Made by a program: the position numbers and the translations under genes. Below are positions 1 to 9,727 of a stretch of DNA of 64,000 nucleotides, piece by piece; within the stretch, counting starts at the first letter, position 1, and every line of letters starts with the position of its first letter. The notes under the pieces are model-generated. The model was not told the origin of the DNA, did no database searches, and saw nothing but the letters and a program-made list of their open reading frames with translations. The DNA is from Alligator mississippiensis. Its lineage: Eukaryota > Chordata > Crocodylia > Alligatoridae. The stretch spans positions 42,138,001-42,202,000 of the forward strand of contig NC_081826.1 of NCBI RefSeq assembly GCF_030867095.1, read 5' to 3'.

Positions 1-573
1 ATTTGGGTTTGCCTTAAGTGGCACACCAAAAAGATTTAATGAAGTAGAATCTCTCAGGTGGTGATGCTGCAAATGTTGCTTGAAAAGTGAGGTTTTTTTG
101 GTTCCTTGATTAAGTTTGAAATCATAATAAATCTTCCAGAGCAGTCAAGGGAGTCTTACTAAATGCATGATGCGACTTCTGGACCCTTTGAGATTCTTCT
201 CTGAAAAGGTAATGGAACAACATCTTACCTTATGCTTTACAGCTGATAAAACTAGAGTTTGTAAAAACTTGTCTACCTTCATTTTAAAATACCATGATTA
301 TGGGTGCCATTTAAAAATAGTTTCATCACAGAGTTTGAAGAGAAAATAGCAAAACACATCAAAACAAATGAGAAAGTATTACATCTACCAGAACCCGCAT
401 GCCTGTGAAAGATGTGAACAGTTTGTTGGATTACCAGGGAATTAAGGCAAATATGGAGAAGGATAAGGATATTGCAGGAAAACGAAATGCTTTTTTTGCA
501 TGATTCTGTATCAGAGAGGAAGCTGAGACTATACTTATTCCAGATAATAAGAATAATGCAACGTTAGTAGGGT
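1..573. other. No gene or repeat recognised
   Basis: This is AT-rich sequence with only one short open frame (167-349, 60 codons). That frame resembles no family I know and has no coding bias. Nothing supportable is seen before the CR1 copy that starts at 574. Confidence 0.6.
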
Positions 574-1163
574 AATCATAGAATCATATAATCATAGAAA
601 TGAGGGGCTGGAAGGGACCTTGAGAGATCACCAAGTCTAACCCCCCTGCTCTGGGCAGGAATACTGCTGAGATTAAATGATCCCAGCAAGGCGTCTTTCC
701 AGTCTTCTCTTGAAGACTTCCAAGGTTGCAGACTGCACCACCTCCTTGGAAAGTCTATTCCAGATTCTGGTCACCCTTACTGTAAAGAAGTGCTTCCTTA
801 TATCCAACCTGAAACCAACCCTTAACAGTTTATGGCCATTGCTCCTTGTCCTCCCCTGGGGCACCGTAGTGAACAGTTATTCTCCCAGCTCCTGATATTC
901 ACTTCTTACATACTTATAGATGGCACTAAGTCCCCCCTCAGTCTCCTCTTCCTTAGGCTGAATAATCCCAGATCCCTTAGTCTTTCCTCATAAGGTTTGT
1001 CATACAGGCCCTTAATCATCCTTGTGGCCCTTCTCTGAACCCTTTCAAGGTTCTTTGCGTCTGTTTTGAAGTGCGATGCCCAGAACTGGACACAGTACTC
1101 CAGCTGGGGTCTCACCAGTGCTGAGTACAGAGGAAGTATCACTTCCTTAGCCCTGCTTATAAC
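574..1163 (-). mobile_element. CR1 LINE, 3' end (5'-truncated)
   Basis: On the minus strand the translation contains the conserved CR1 ORF2 C-terminal blocks: [15 protein letters not shown] near 1130-1090, then [11 protein letters not shown], then [18 protein letters not shown] near 800 and [16 protein letters not shown]. The element finishes at 574-600 with copies of a TCATAGAA-like octamer, the CR1 3'-terminal repeat. Frameshifts between the blocks make it a dead copy. It is truncated at its 5' side near 1163, where hAT-like DNA begins. CR1 moves by target-primed reverse transcription and usually leaves such 5'-truncated copies. Confidence 0.9.
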
Positions 1164-1176
1164 ACATCAGCTTATG

Positions 1177-1435
1177 CAAGGGTTGTCAACTGGGGGTACA
1201 CACACTCCCAAGGGTATTTAGAAAGGTCATAGGGGTATGCAGAGGTGGGCTGGCAGGCAGAGATGGAGCACGCCCCTGGGTGAGCAGCGGTATCTCCCCA
1301 GTGCGTTCCCATACTCCGCCACTTACCTGGGGGAGGGACAAAGATGCAGTGGACACTTCTGGCCCCGCGCAGTGCATCGCAGCGCCTCCCTCCCCCCACG
1401 TCAGCTCACTGTTCTGATTGGTTGCTACCCCTTAC
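1177..1435 (-). mobile_element. hAT-like DNA element fragment
   Basis: The start, CAAGGGTTGTCAACTGGGGG, matches the inverted right end of the complete element at 50753-51656 (TAGGAGTTGTCAACC, followed by GTACACAC-like sequence). The second terminal repeat and target duplication are not found, so this is a fragment. It lies between two minus-strand CR1 pieces and may have inserted into one CR1 copy. Confidence 0.5.
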
Positions 1436-1733
1436 AGACAGTCTCTCACAAATGGACTTCTTAATAATTTTTTCCAAAATTTTACCCAGTATCAAGGTCA
1501 AACTCACTGACTTACAGTTTCCTGGATCCTCCTTCCTTCCATTCTTAAAGATTGGAAACACATTGAACCTTTTCCAGTCCTCCTGAGCACCATGAATCTT
1601 CAAATACCTTCACCAACAGTCCCACAATGACTCCAGCCAATTCCCTCATCACTCTCAGGTGTAGTTCATTTGGTCCTGCAGATTTTAAGACATTCAGCTG
1701 CGCTAAGTGCTCCATCACCAGTTTGACACCGAA
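1436..1733 (-). mobile_element. CR1-type LINE fragment, start of reverse transcriptase
   Basis: The minus-strand translation gives a block near the start of the CR1 reverse transcriptase: DWKRFNVFPIFKNGRKEDPG followed by GKILEKIIKKSI (about 1560-1440). Further upstream, with frameshifts, are SAGPNELHLRVMRELAG-like residues (about 1690-1630). The order and strand agree with the CR1 3' piece at 574-1163, but the reverse-transcriptase palm that should lie between them is missing. Either one CR1 copy suffered an internal deletion plus a hAT insertion, or these are two independent copies. Confidence 0.75.
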
Positions 1734-1924
1734 AAATTTAACCCAGTGATGGCCATAAATTGAGACTTACATTTACTTGCCCACACCCAGACTTAAACTG
1801 CCAGCCTTTCCATTAGCAGCTCGCAACTCAGGCCCTCCAGCCACAGAAGAGGCCTGCTTTGCAAGTGTTAAAAAAGGAGGTGCTAGAAAAAGCTGATAGA
1901 CTAAAAGCCCTAGATTGCCTACAT

Positions 1925-2280
1925 CAGTGGCATTCAACCTCTGGCCTGTAGGACACATATGGCCAGTGGAGCATGTCATCTGGACTATGGGGTTCTTCAC
2001 AGGTCTGGAAATTTGGTGTTGGTGTGGCAGCATTAATTGTTGCTCCCCTGCTGCCAAATTTCCAGACCCGTGAGGAGCCCTGCAGCCCAAATGACATGGC
2101 CCTGCACACTAGATCTTGACAGTCCATGGTGGGGCTGGTGTGTGGGGTCTCTCTGTGGCTGAATCTGGTGCATGGTATCAGGCCAGTACAGGAGTGCCAA
2201 TCCCACACCTAGGATCCAGTCCACAGACCAGCTTTACACCACTCTACTGATCCATGGGGTCAGTAAGCGGAGCACCACTG
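1925..2280. mobile_element. Non-autonomous hAT transposon (MITE), 356 bp
   Basis: The element is bounded by short inverted ends, CAGTGGCATTCAACC at the left and CCACTG at the right. It is flanked by a perfect 8-bp target-site duplication, GCCTACAT, at 1917-1924 and 2281-2288. Eight-base duplications and CAGTGG-type ends are diagnostic of the hAT superfamily. No transposase frame is present, so it must have been moved by an enzyme from another copy. Confidence 0.85.
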
Positions 2281-2288
2281 GCCTACAT

Positions 2289-3629
2289 GAAAGAGTGCTG
2301 CAGGGATTTAAAAATTAGGAGGCTGAGGCATTGCTCTCAAAAATACTGATGTCAGCTATTTTCTCTGTGGACTGGAGGGTAGCAAAAATGGTGCTAAGGA
2401 GATTCTGGAAATTACAGGTTGGTGACTTCTACTTCAGTTCCAAGCATATTAGATTAAATGATAATTGGAAATACAATTTCCAGCTGTGCACAATATTTAT
2501 TTTTGTAGCAGGGAGTCAGAGCTCAACCCTCTCATCGTCCCAGAGCCAGAAACACCATGGCGAGATCTCCCAGTCACAGGTGGAGTCCCTTTAAGACCGG
2601 CATTCTCAGTGAATGGAGAGGTGGAAGCAGAAGCTTAAAAGGGCTGATAAAGTCCCGAACTGCCTAGAAGCAAGGTATTATAGCATCCCCTGGAAAGGGG
2701 GAGGAGCTGGGAGCAAGCTACTTGCTGGATGTCTGCATGGAGGTATGGGCAGATCCAGGACAAGACTGGCTCTGGAATTCCTGCTGCAGGTTGAGAGAGG
2801 ATGTGAGACTCACTGCACTGCATGGAGATCCTGAGCATCCAGGGTTCTGTGGGAGACAACAGATAAACAGAAGAGAGGTTGTGAGTAGTACTGAGAATCT
2901 GACACCGGTACCAGATCCAAAAAAGTGCCCTGTGACAGGGATTTATAGCCCTGCTCAGCAGTAGGGTAGGGCAAAGAGAACTGTCAGGGTCCTATGGGAA
3001 GCACAAACCATGTTTCGTAGAGATGCTGCAAGACAATTCAGGCACCTTAAGTCAGCTGCCAGTTCAGGCAGAGAGGTCTGGGAATCTGCCAGGCTAGAGA
3101 GGCCTGGGTGGCCCGCAGCCTGCGACTTTGGGGTAGGTGGCCAATAAACGAGGAAAATATCCCATGCTGAGCCCACAGTTTGTGCCTCAGGAAAAGAGAA
3201 AAGGAGGGGAGAAGACCCCATTCAGAGCAGCAAGTGGGTGAAGAGCATCCCAGTGATCCCGTGGATGGACTAATAAGCATTCACAGGTTAAGAGCTCCCT
3301 TAAAAGAAGTGACTAAGTGTATGGGCCCACACACCCAAGCTTGTTCTGTTTATTTTCTTCATTTATATAATTTGGGTGGCATGCAAATGGACTGACAATA
3401 ACCGTGATCTAATTCTGATTGTGATGCATCAGATATATGGAAGAGAGTGGCAGACTGATGTTTTCCATATGACCGCCAATATCATTGAGATCAACGGGTG
3501 AGAAACAGGCCAGGGTGTAAGGGTGGAGGAGCCCTGGGCAAAGTCAGCACCATACACAACACATCTGAGAAGTCATTCTGGAGCACAGTTTTTCTCCAGC
3601 CTCCTGTAGAATCATCAAGGCATGGCAGG
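2289..3629. other. Intergenic, nothing recognised
   Basis: The stretch has mixed composition and several short overlapping open frames on both strands, none longer than about 90 codons and none resembling a known protein. No terminal repeats or target duplications were found. Confidence 0.5.
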
Positions 3630-3712
3630 AGAGACACACAGCGGTGGTGAAAAACTTAGGACCTGAAAGCAAGGAGGTGCCAGTTCAAATAGTGCCCTGT
3701 GACAATTTTCAA
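3630..3712 (+). repeat. Possible tRNA-derived SINE fragment
   Basis: A segment with GTGGTGAAAAACTTAGGACC followed about 25 bases later by GTTCAAATAGTGCC resembles the body of an old tRNA-derived SINE of MIR/CORE type. In those SINEs a B-box-like GTTCAAATCC follows the tRNA-like head. It is strongly diverged, with no tail or target duplication. Confidence 0.3.
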
Positions 3713-3965
3713 TTAATGAAAATATGAAAAGATGTCTCTCCCAAGCTTGGGCTTAATGTTGTAACAGTGAGTATCACAATGCTGTCTCAAATACAATCAG
3801 CTGTCCCTCCAGGCTCCATATTGAACAGTATTAAACAGTTCAGGGTAGAGGCCCCACAGAGCAGACACCTGAAAACTTCTTTAATCCTCAAGCACATGGG
3901 ATAAGACATGGATCCTCTAGTCTTTTTTGGTTGTTAGCGTATCTGGGCTCTGGTAGATCAAAGCT

Positions 3966-4030
3966 CAACACACACACACCCCCCTCCAAAACACAACACA
4001 ATACCACACCACACCACACCACAACAAACC
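3966..4030. repeat. (CA)n / CACAC-rich microsatellite
   Basis: There is a short run of CA dinucleotides (3967-3979), then a C-rich patch, then imperfect CCACA and AACAC units to about 4030. It is a simple-sequence tract with no coding meaning. Confidence 0.85.
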
Positions 4031-5441
4031 CCAGGGTATTTCAGCTCAAATATCTTTGCTAACTGTAGCTGTTGCAACATGGCACATGAAGGTGATGTCA
4101 CAGGTTCTAAATCATTTACCCCTTTGTAGGTTAGTGGATTTCTGAAATGGACCTCTGCTGAATAGGTAGACATGTATTTTCTGCATTAATGTAAGTTTTA
4201 GGGGATTCAACAGGAATCCTATAGAGAGCACATAAGAATGCACCCTATAGTTAGAAACCCCACATTACAACAATCAGCTGAGGTTTACGAAGGTCTGGAT
4301 CTTTGTGTCTCTTTCAGGTCTGACCTGAAGAGAAAATGTTACAATTTTCTTACTAGGCACAGGGGTGAATAAGTGCCCTCAGCCAATAGGGCTGTGTTGG
4401 CAATTTGGCACTCAGCTAGGTTTTGACTGCAGTAACTCCTTTGAAATCAATGAACTGGATTATCTGACCATTAATGGCAATATGAAATTAGATAAAAATG
4501 AAGAAAAAAACATAGAAAATCTTACCTCCCACACCAAAAAAGAAGAGAGAGGAGAAAATCTTATAAACTCAAATCTTCCCTACCTTCCACACAACAGTAG
4601 CCTTCTAGATTGAATGAAACTTTTCAACCAGTCTAGAAGCTATGGGCCAGATCTACAGCTGATGTCAGCAGCCCTATGCTGATTCACAGCAGCTAAGAAT
4701 CTGGTCTCATTTTTTCACCTGATGCACAGAGATTCATATATTAATCCCCTGTGTATCACTGATCCAAAAAAAGACTTCTCGCAAGATCCACAAACTCCAG
4801 TTATCATAAATAAATTATTGTGATGTTACTGGGTCTGTGATGTGCTGTATTGTCCACCTTGGTCTGTGGACAATACATTTAAAGCCTGTCATGTAAATCA
4901 TTTCCTTTTGAATATGTAAGGCTAATCGATTTCAGACCTTGGTTTAGACACACTGTACATTTCATAATCTACAGTCTTCTTTCTGATGAAATCCTTGCCT
5001 TGTGACCCTAAAATACATCTGAATAAAATTGTCCCATCAGGAGTTCAGATAATTGCTTGACCTTTCCTGCCAGTCATAAAAGAGGCCAACCCAACCTTTT
5101 TGGACACTTCCCCACACTTTAATATGTTTTTCAAACACATGCCGAATAATATAACAGAACATGAATGGTGCTGTTATAAATGTGTGGTACTTTATATGCT
5201 AAAAAAGAAATTAGAGACTTTTGGTTCCACATGTATTATTGTGAGATAAAAATTTACCAGTATGTAGTTATACAATTACTATACTTAGAGCAACATTTGT
5301 CTTAAATCTTACTTAGGAAGCACAGTTTTTCTTCTTTCAGTGGAAAACACTGCATTTGAGTTTAGGGTCTTGTTTTCTTGCACTACAGCTTGAGTGGTCA
5401 AGGCATAGTTTTTAAGTCTCTCCCTCACCCTAACTTTGTGC
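4031..5441. other. Intergenic, nothing recognised
   Basis: AT-rich, apparently unique sequence. The longest open frame (4365-4613, 82 codons) is Lys/Asn/Glu-rich low-complexity and matches no family known to me. No repeat ends were found. Confidence 0.5.
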
Positions 5442-5446
5442 CCTCA

Positions 5447-6355
5447 TGTGGAGCTTGTGCCCGTCTCACCGCCCAGTCTATCGGGGTGTTGCCCCTCCCC
5501 TCAGCTCGCCTGCCACGACTTGGATGTTAAACGCACTTTAAGAGGGGTCTACAGTGGAGATCTTTGCTTGGATGGGCCTCCTGATAGATGGTGGTACTCA
5601 TGGTCGTCCGACGTGATGTTCCACAGGGCTCCGCCTCCCCTACACCCTGTCCACATGCCAGCCTACAGATGATACATTATAGATGTTTCCTGGCCCCTAT
5701 GACCACCTCAGACTGGTTCCCAGGGTTCTGGTCACTCTCCCTCCCTTCTTGGGGAAGATTTCTTTTCTTATAGAAAATATTCCTGCAAGTCAGGAGGAGC
5801 TGCAGGGTTATCCCCCTTATTCCAGCTCCCTGTCGGATTCTCAGCTGCCTCCTCTCCCCTACCACAAGCAGGGAGCTCCCTTGCCTCCTGGGTGTAAGCC
5901 TCTTCAGGTGGCTGAAAAGGTGCTCCTGCTTGACCTCCTTGTCTGCCTCCTGCTCTGCCTCCCGCGGAAGGCTTAAAGCCCTTCCCCGGGCTGCCTGCTG
6001 GAGCCTCGCAGGCTGGGTCGTTTTCTCCCCATGCCGGAGCTTGCCTCACAAGCTGCCAGACTGTGCTCTCTCTCTCCAGCTCTCCCTCCATCCTTGCTCT
6101 GACGGGGTTTTTAAATCTTCCCACAGCGGCCGATACAGCCGCTAGGATTGGCTCAGCTGTTCCCCGCACTGGAAACAGCTGATGCCACAGCCAGCGTAAT
6201 GCTGGTTCGCACGGCTGCGGCCGCAAATGTGGCTCCTGCTCCCGCTGCTCTCTGGGAAGTACGTACGCCCCTCTGGGGGCTTGTTCTCGGGGTCTAGGGT
6301 CCGTGAGCTCTATTCCCTCTCCCTCGAGAGCCTGTGGGGGCACCTCGCTGCCACA
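5447..6355 (-). mobile_element. Solo LTR of an LTR retroelement, 909 bp
   Basis: The ends are TGTGGAGC at the left and CTGCCACA at the right, giving the inverted TG...CA of a long terminal repeat. A perfect 5-bp duplication, CCTCA, flanks it at 5442-5446 and 6356-6360. On the minus strand a CCAAT motif (ATTGG near 6148 on the + strand) precedes a TTTAAAA TATA-like site (near 6107-6114), so transcription would run right to left. No internal retroviral genes or second LTR adjoin it, so this is the product of LTR-LTR recombination. It is GC-rich against AT-rich flanks. The minus-strand 197-codon frame at 5768-6361 is incidental. Confidence 0.75.
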
Positions 6356-6360
6356 CCTCA

Positions 6361-7530
6361 AAGCAGAATTCTTTTAATAGAAGTGCTTTATCCTGCCAAA
6401 TAAACAGGCAAAAAGCAATTCCTTCCACATCCAAACAAGCACAGCTCCTTCTTAGCAAAGCTACCTGGAGAGTATATTGAAGGATTCCATAATATAGGGC
6501 CCAACCAAGTGTTTTACCGTATACATCTGGGGTATAGCAGTGCTAGGAATGAGAACCCTGGGTACGTGTTTATAGATTAGAATACAGGGAAGGCAGAGGC
6601 CACCTTTGGGAGCATATGCATGAGGCAGCTCACAATCCTTGGGTAAACACTGGCACTTTCAGTCATAGAAGTGACTTTCAACTGCAAATATTTAATTGAT
6701 TTCAATGGACCCAGGTTTTCAGCCCCATAATCAACATCTGTAGACTGACTGGGTGGGTGAAACTCCATGAGCAGGAAGAGGCAGAATTGTGCCCTGAGAG
6801 ATGAGGACTATCTACTGAAGGAAGGCTTGTGGATGGCAAGCTGCCATGTACACTTGGCCATTGCTAAGCCCTGAACAATGAGAAACATTACAAAACATTC
6901 AAATATCACTGATGAGGATTTACCGAAATCAGAGCCTCAAGTTAAAAGACCAAGAATTCCTCAAGGAAAAGGAGTGGTCTGCTGTAGTGCAAGTATGATA
7001 TGAGCTTTAATTAGAAAAGCTGATTAAAATATTAGGCTTATGGACAAAGCATTTCATTAGGCACTTCATTTTTTATTTAAACCCCCTACCCCCACCCCCG
7101 AAATTAGCAGTAAGTTAAAAGGACAAACTTTACATGGATGTTAGGGGAAAAAAAAACTATTGGACAGCCAGGAAATTGTACATTTAAAAACAACTTTCAA
7201 AAGTGTTGAAAAGTACGGGACTGCAGAATTCAGGGACCTCTAAAAAGTCACCCCTGTTCTCATATTCTCACCATGCTACATGCCTATTTACAAGGCAAGT
7301 AGATACCTGAACTATCACAGCTCATTCATTCTAGCTTTAAAGCCTCCAAACTATAGTGGTTTGGACACCAATCCTGGCTGTAGCAAGGACTTCTTAATCC
7401 CCATGCTACATTGCCCAGAAGTCTGAATTGCAAACAAAATTCTCAAGATTTTGAATATTTTTCCAATGCAAACAAAAACAAAAGCGAGGCCCTTCAAAAT
7501 TTCAGGGAATAACCTTCTGAGAGAGTCCTG
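6361..7530. other. Intergenic, nothing recognised
   Basis: Sequence of ordinary composition, with a C-rich homopolymer patch near 7080-7100 and A-rich runs near 7148. No coding signal or repeat boundary was found. Confidence 0.5.
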
Positions 7531-7539
7531 TTTCAGAAC

Positions 7540-7650
7540 AGCCAGTAACCCAGTGGTTAACTCACCTGATTGATTTTTGAACAGGGACTTGAATCTGGGT
7601 CTTTTACTTCCCAGGTGATGGTCCCAAACACTAAGCTATAGAGTCTGTCT
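7540..7650 (-). repeat. tRNA-like SINE-type repeat
   Basis: On the minus strand TAGCTTAGTGTTTGGG (about 7638-7623) resembles a tRNA A box. AGATTCAAGTCC (about 7596-7585) resembles a B box, spaced as in a tRNA. After it comes a second half (GGTGAGTTAACCACTGGG) typical of the composite tRNA-like repeats common in reptile genomes. It cannot be a functional tRNA because no cloverleaf with paired acceptor ends is evident. The family name is not assigned. Confidence 0.45.
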
Positions 7651-7790
7651 CCCTCTTAATCACTCATTTGGAAATTCACTAGACCAGCAAGAGAGAAACT
7701 CTATAGTTTTGTAGTTAAGCTATTCATCAGAAACATGCAATACTCAGGCTGAAGTCTCTGCTTCAAATAAGGCAGAATAGGGACTCCCAG

Positions 7791-7981
7791 TAGGGTGGCC
7801 ATCATAGAGGACAGTCAGGCTGTCCTCTGTTCTCTATTGATACGAAACCAGACACCTTTATGTCTGCTTCTCCTTTCTTCAAGAGAAAAACAGAGGACAT
7901 AAAGGCACTGGGTTTCTTATCAATAGAGGACAGAGGACAGAGTAGCCGAAAACCGGAATGTCCTTTATGATGGCCAACCTA
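7791..7981. mobile_element. Palindromic MITE, 191 bp
   Basis: The terminal inverted repeats are TAGGGTGGCCATCATA and (right end, inverted) TAGGTTGGCCATCATA. The arms stay complementary inward: CCTCTGTTCTCTATTGATA pairs with TATCAATAGAGGACAGAGG, so most of the element can fold into one long hairpin. It is flanked by near-identical 8-bp repeats, ACTCCCAG (7783-7790) and ACCCCCAG (7982-7989). The ends match the element at 9466-9719. The 8-bp duplication suggests the hAT class; it has no coding capacity. Confidence 0.8.
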
Positions 7982-7989
7982 ACCCCCAG

Positions 7990-9457
7990 GTAAATGTCCT
8001 AATCCCTAGGCTATACTTGTTGTCTTTCTCTTTTTAAAAAAAAATGCAAGCCTGGACCTGTAAAAATAATTTTTGAAATCAGTTCTTTCCCATAAAAATT
8101 TCCCCATAGGAATTAGCAGTTGACCAAAAGCCATGGGTATATAAGTGTGTCCACTACAGTTCATCCAGCCAAACTATAAGTGAATCTATTTTTTATGATG
8201 TCTGACTTGCATGACTGATTAAGGAGTAAAATGTTGTAGAAAGATGAACACTTGGCATGATAGAACAATAATGGGAAGTTGAATGGAAACTGGTTAAGTC
8301 CTTTGCGTGTGGATGTGAACCATAACAGATAAGAGTTGATATTGCTGCCTTGTAAATAACAAGTGGGATGGAGGATAGAATAGAGAAGTGTGGGTGGTGA
8401 ATCTGTAATTGCTGGGCTATGCATATAATGTTATAGTCATAGTGTTTTGAATTTAGTATGCTCTAGCATGGGTACATGGCTCATCTTTTCAATGGTGATG
8501 TTATAGGATTATGTAATCTCTGAAGAAACCAAAGTTGGCTTTATAAACATTCCAAGAATCCACCAGGTCTTTATTATCTCAGAAGAAGTTCTTGCAGGGG
8601 TCCTGCAGAATTGATAAACTGTGCAGCAGTTTATGTTAAGTTGCAAGAATAACAGGAATCTCAGAGGGATTAAAAATTCCAGAGGAGTCTCTGCAGTATT
8701 TACGATTTCTGCAAGAGTCCTTGTTATAATTTATCATTCCCATCATCATAACAATAGCAAAGTGATTCCATGTATGTCAGTCTCTTGTGTAGTAATGGTG
8801 TTAATTCAAGTCACGTGAATAAATAAATAGAATTTTCCATTTCTTCACCCCTGCTTCATTATAGGCCAGCTTTTGCAATGTCCGTACTGGGCAATCCACT
8901 GTTGGTGATATGTCATCCTCTCCTGCCTATATTGCAGAGGTGTCCTTGCATCTGGACTATATCTACATTACCAGCTCAGTGCCTTCTTTTGTTCCATAAC
9001 TGCACAAAGTATGTATCACTCCTTAAAGAAATTATTACAATCTGTTCTTTTAGACACTGAAATCATTCCTCAAATAAATTACAATATGGCACTTTATCAA
9101 TACTTTATCGATAAATCCTGTCCTCTGGAAAAGACAGAGTAACTGTAAAATTAAATGCCCCTTTAAAAAGTCTTCTATGGATACCTCAATACTTTTAAGA
9201 AATTCTCCTTGGCAGAGAAGTATTTCAGGTAGATTAATTTAGTATATGTGTGTTGGAAGGGAGCAGAGGGGTATCAGAAGGGAGCTCATAAAGGAAAACT
9301 AGTCACAACATTACCTACGAGACTAGTCAAGATGGTGGAAAAAATATTTGGCAAAAACTTGCAGACAATTGTCAGGTTTGAAATCTGTCATTTTTCAAAT
9401 GTTATTGGGATCATTCTCAAAATTGTCATCCTTTGTTGTTGTTAATGTTTTATTTTA
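7990..9457. other. Intergenic, nothing recognised
   Basis: AT-rich unique-looking sequence. The short open frames (8161-8424 minus, 8621-8818 plus, 9248-9445 plus) have no recognisable domain. No repeat ends were found. Confidence 0.5.
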
Positions 9458-9465
9458 CCCAAAGG

Positions 9466-9719
9466 TAGGGTGACCATATGTCCCGGATTTCAGAGGGTAG
9501 TCCCAACCAACTGTTGGGAATTATAATGGGCATCCTAGAAAAGCAGGGGCGCAGGGTTGCAACCTGACCAAGAGTTAGAGTGGCACAGAGCACCTTGCAG
9601 GTGGGCAAGCAGCCACTGTTTCCTGCCTAGCATGCAGCCCTGCCCCTGCTGACTTGTAAGAGTACAGGGAGGTGGGGGGCAGTCTCTCAGATTTCCAGGA
9701 TTTCCATATGGTCAACCTA
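9466..9719. mobile_element. TIR DNA element related to the 7791 MITE, 254 bp
   Basis: The left end TAGGGTGACCATATG and inverted right end TAGGTTGACCATATGG form imperfect terminal repeats like those at 7791. The flanks are CCCAAAGG (9458-9465) and CCCAAAGC (9720-9727), 7 of 8 identical and consistent with an 8-bp target duplication. The interior is short and non-coding. Confidence 0.75.
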
Positions 9720-9727
9720 CCCAAAGC

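Noticed and set aside
5768-6361. 197-codon minus-strand frame as a gene
   Set aside because: It lies wholly within the GC-rich solo LTR, apart from the first few bases, and has no retroviral or cellular domain.
7540-7650. A genuine nuclear tRNA gene on the minus strand
   Set aside because: A- and B-box-like motifs are present, but acceptor and anticodon stems do not pair and the sequence continues into a typical repeat body.
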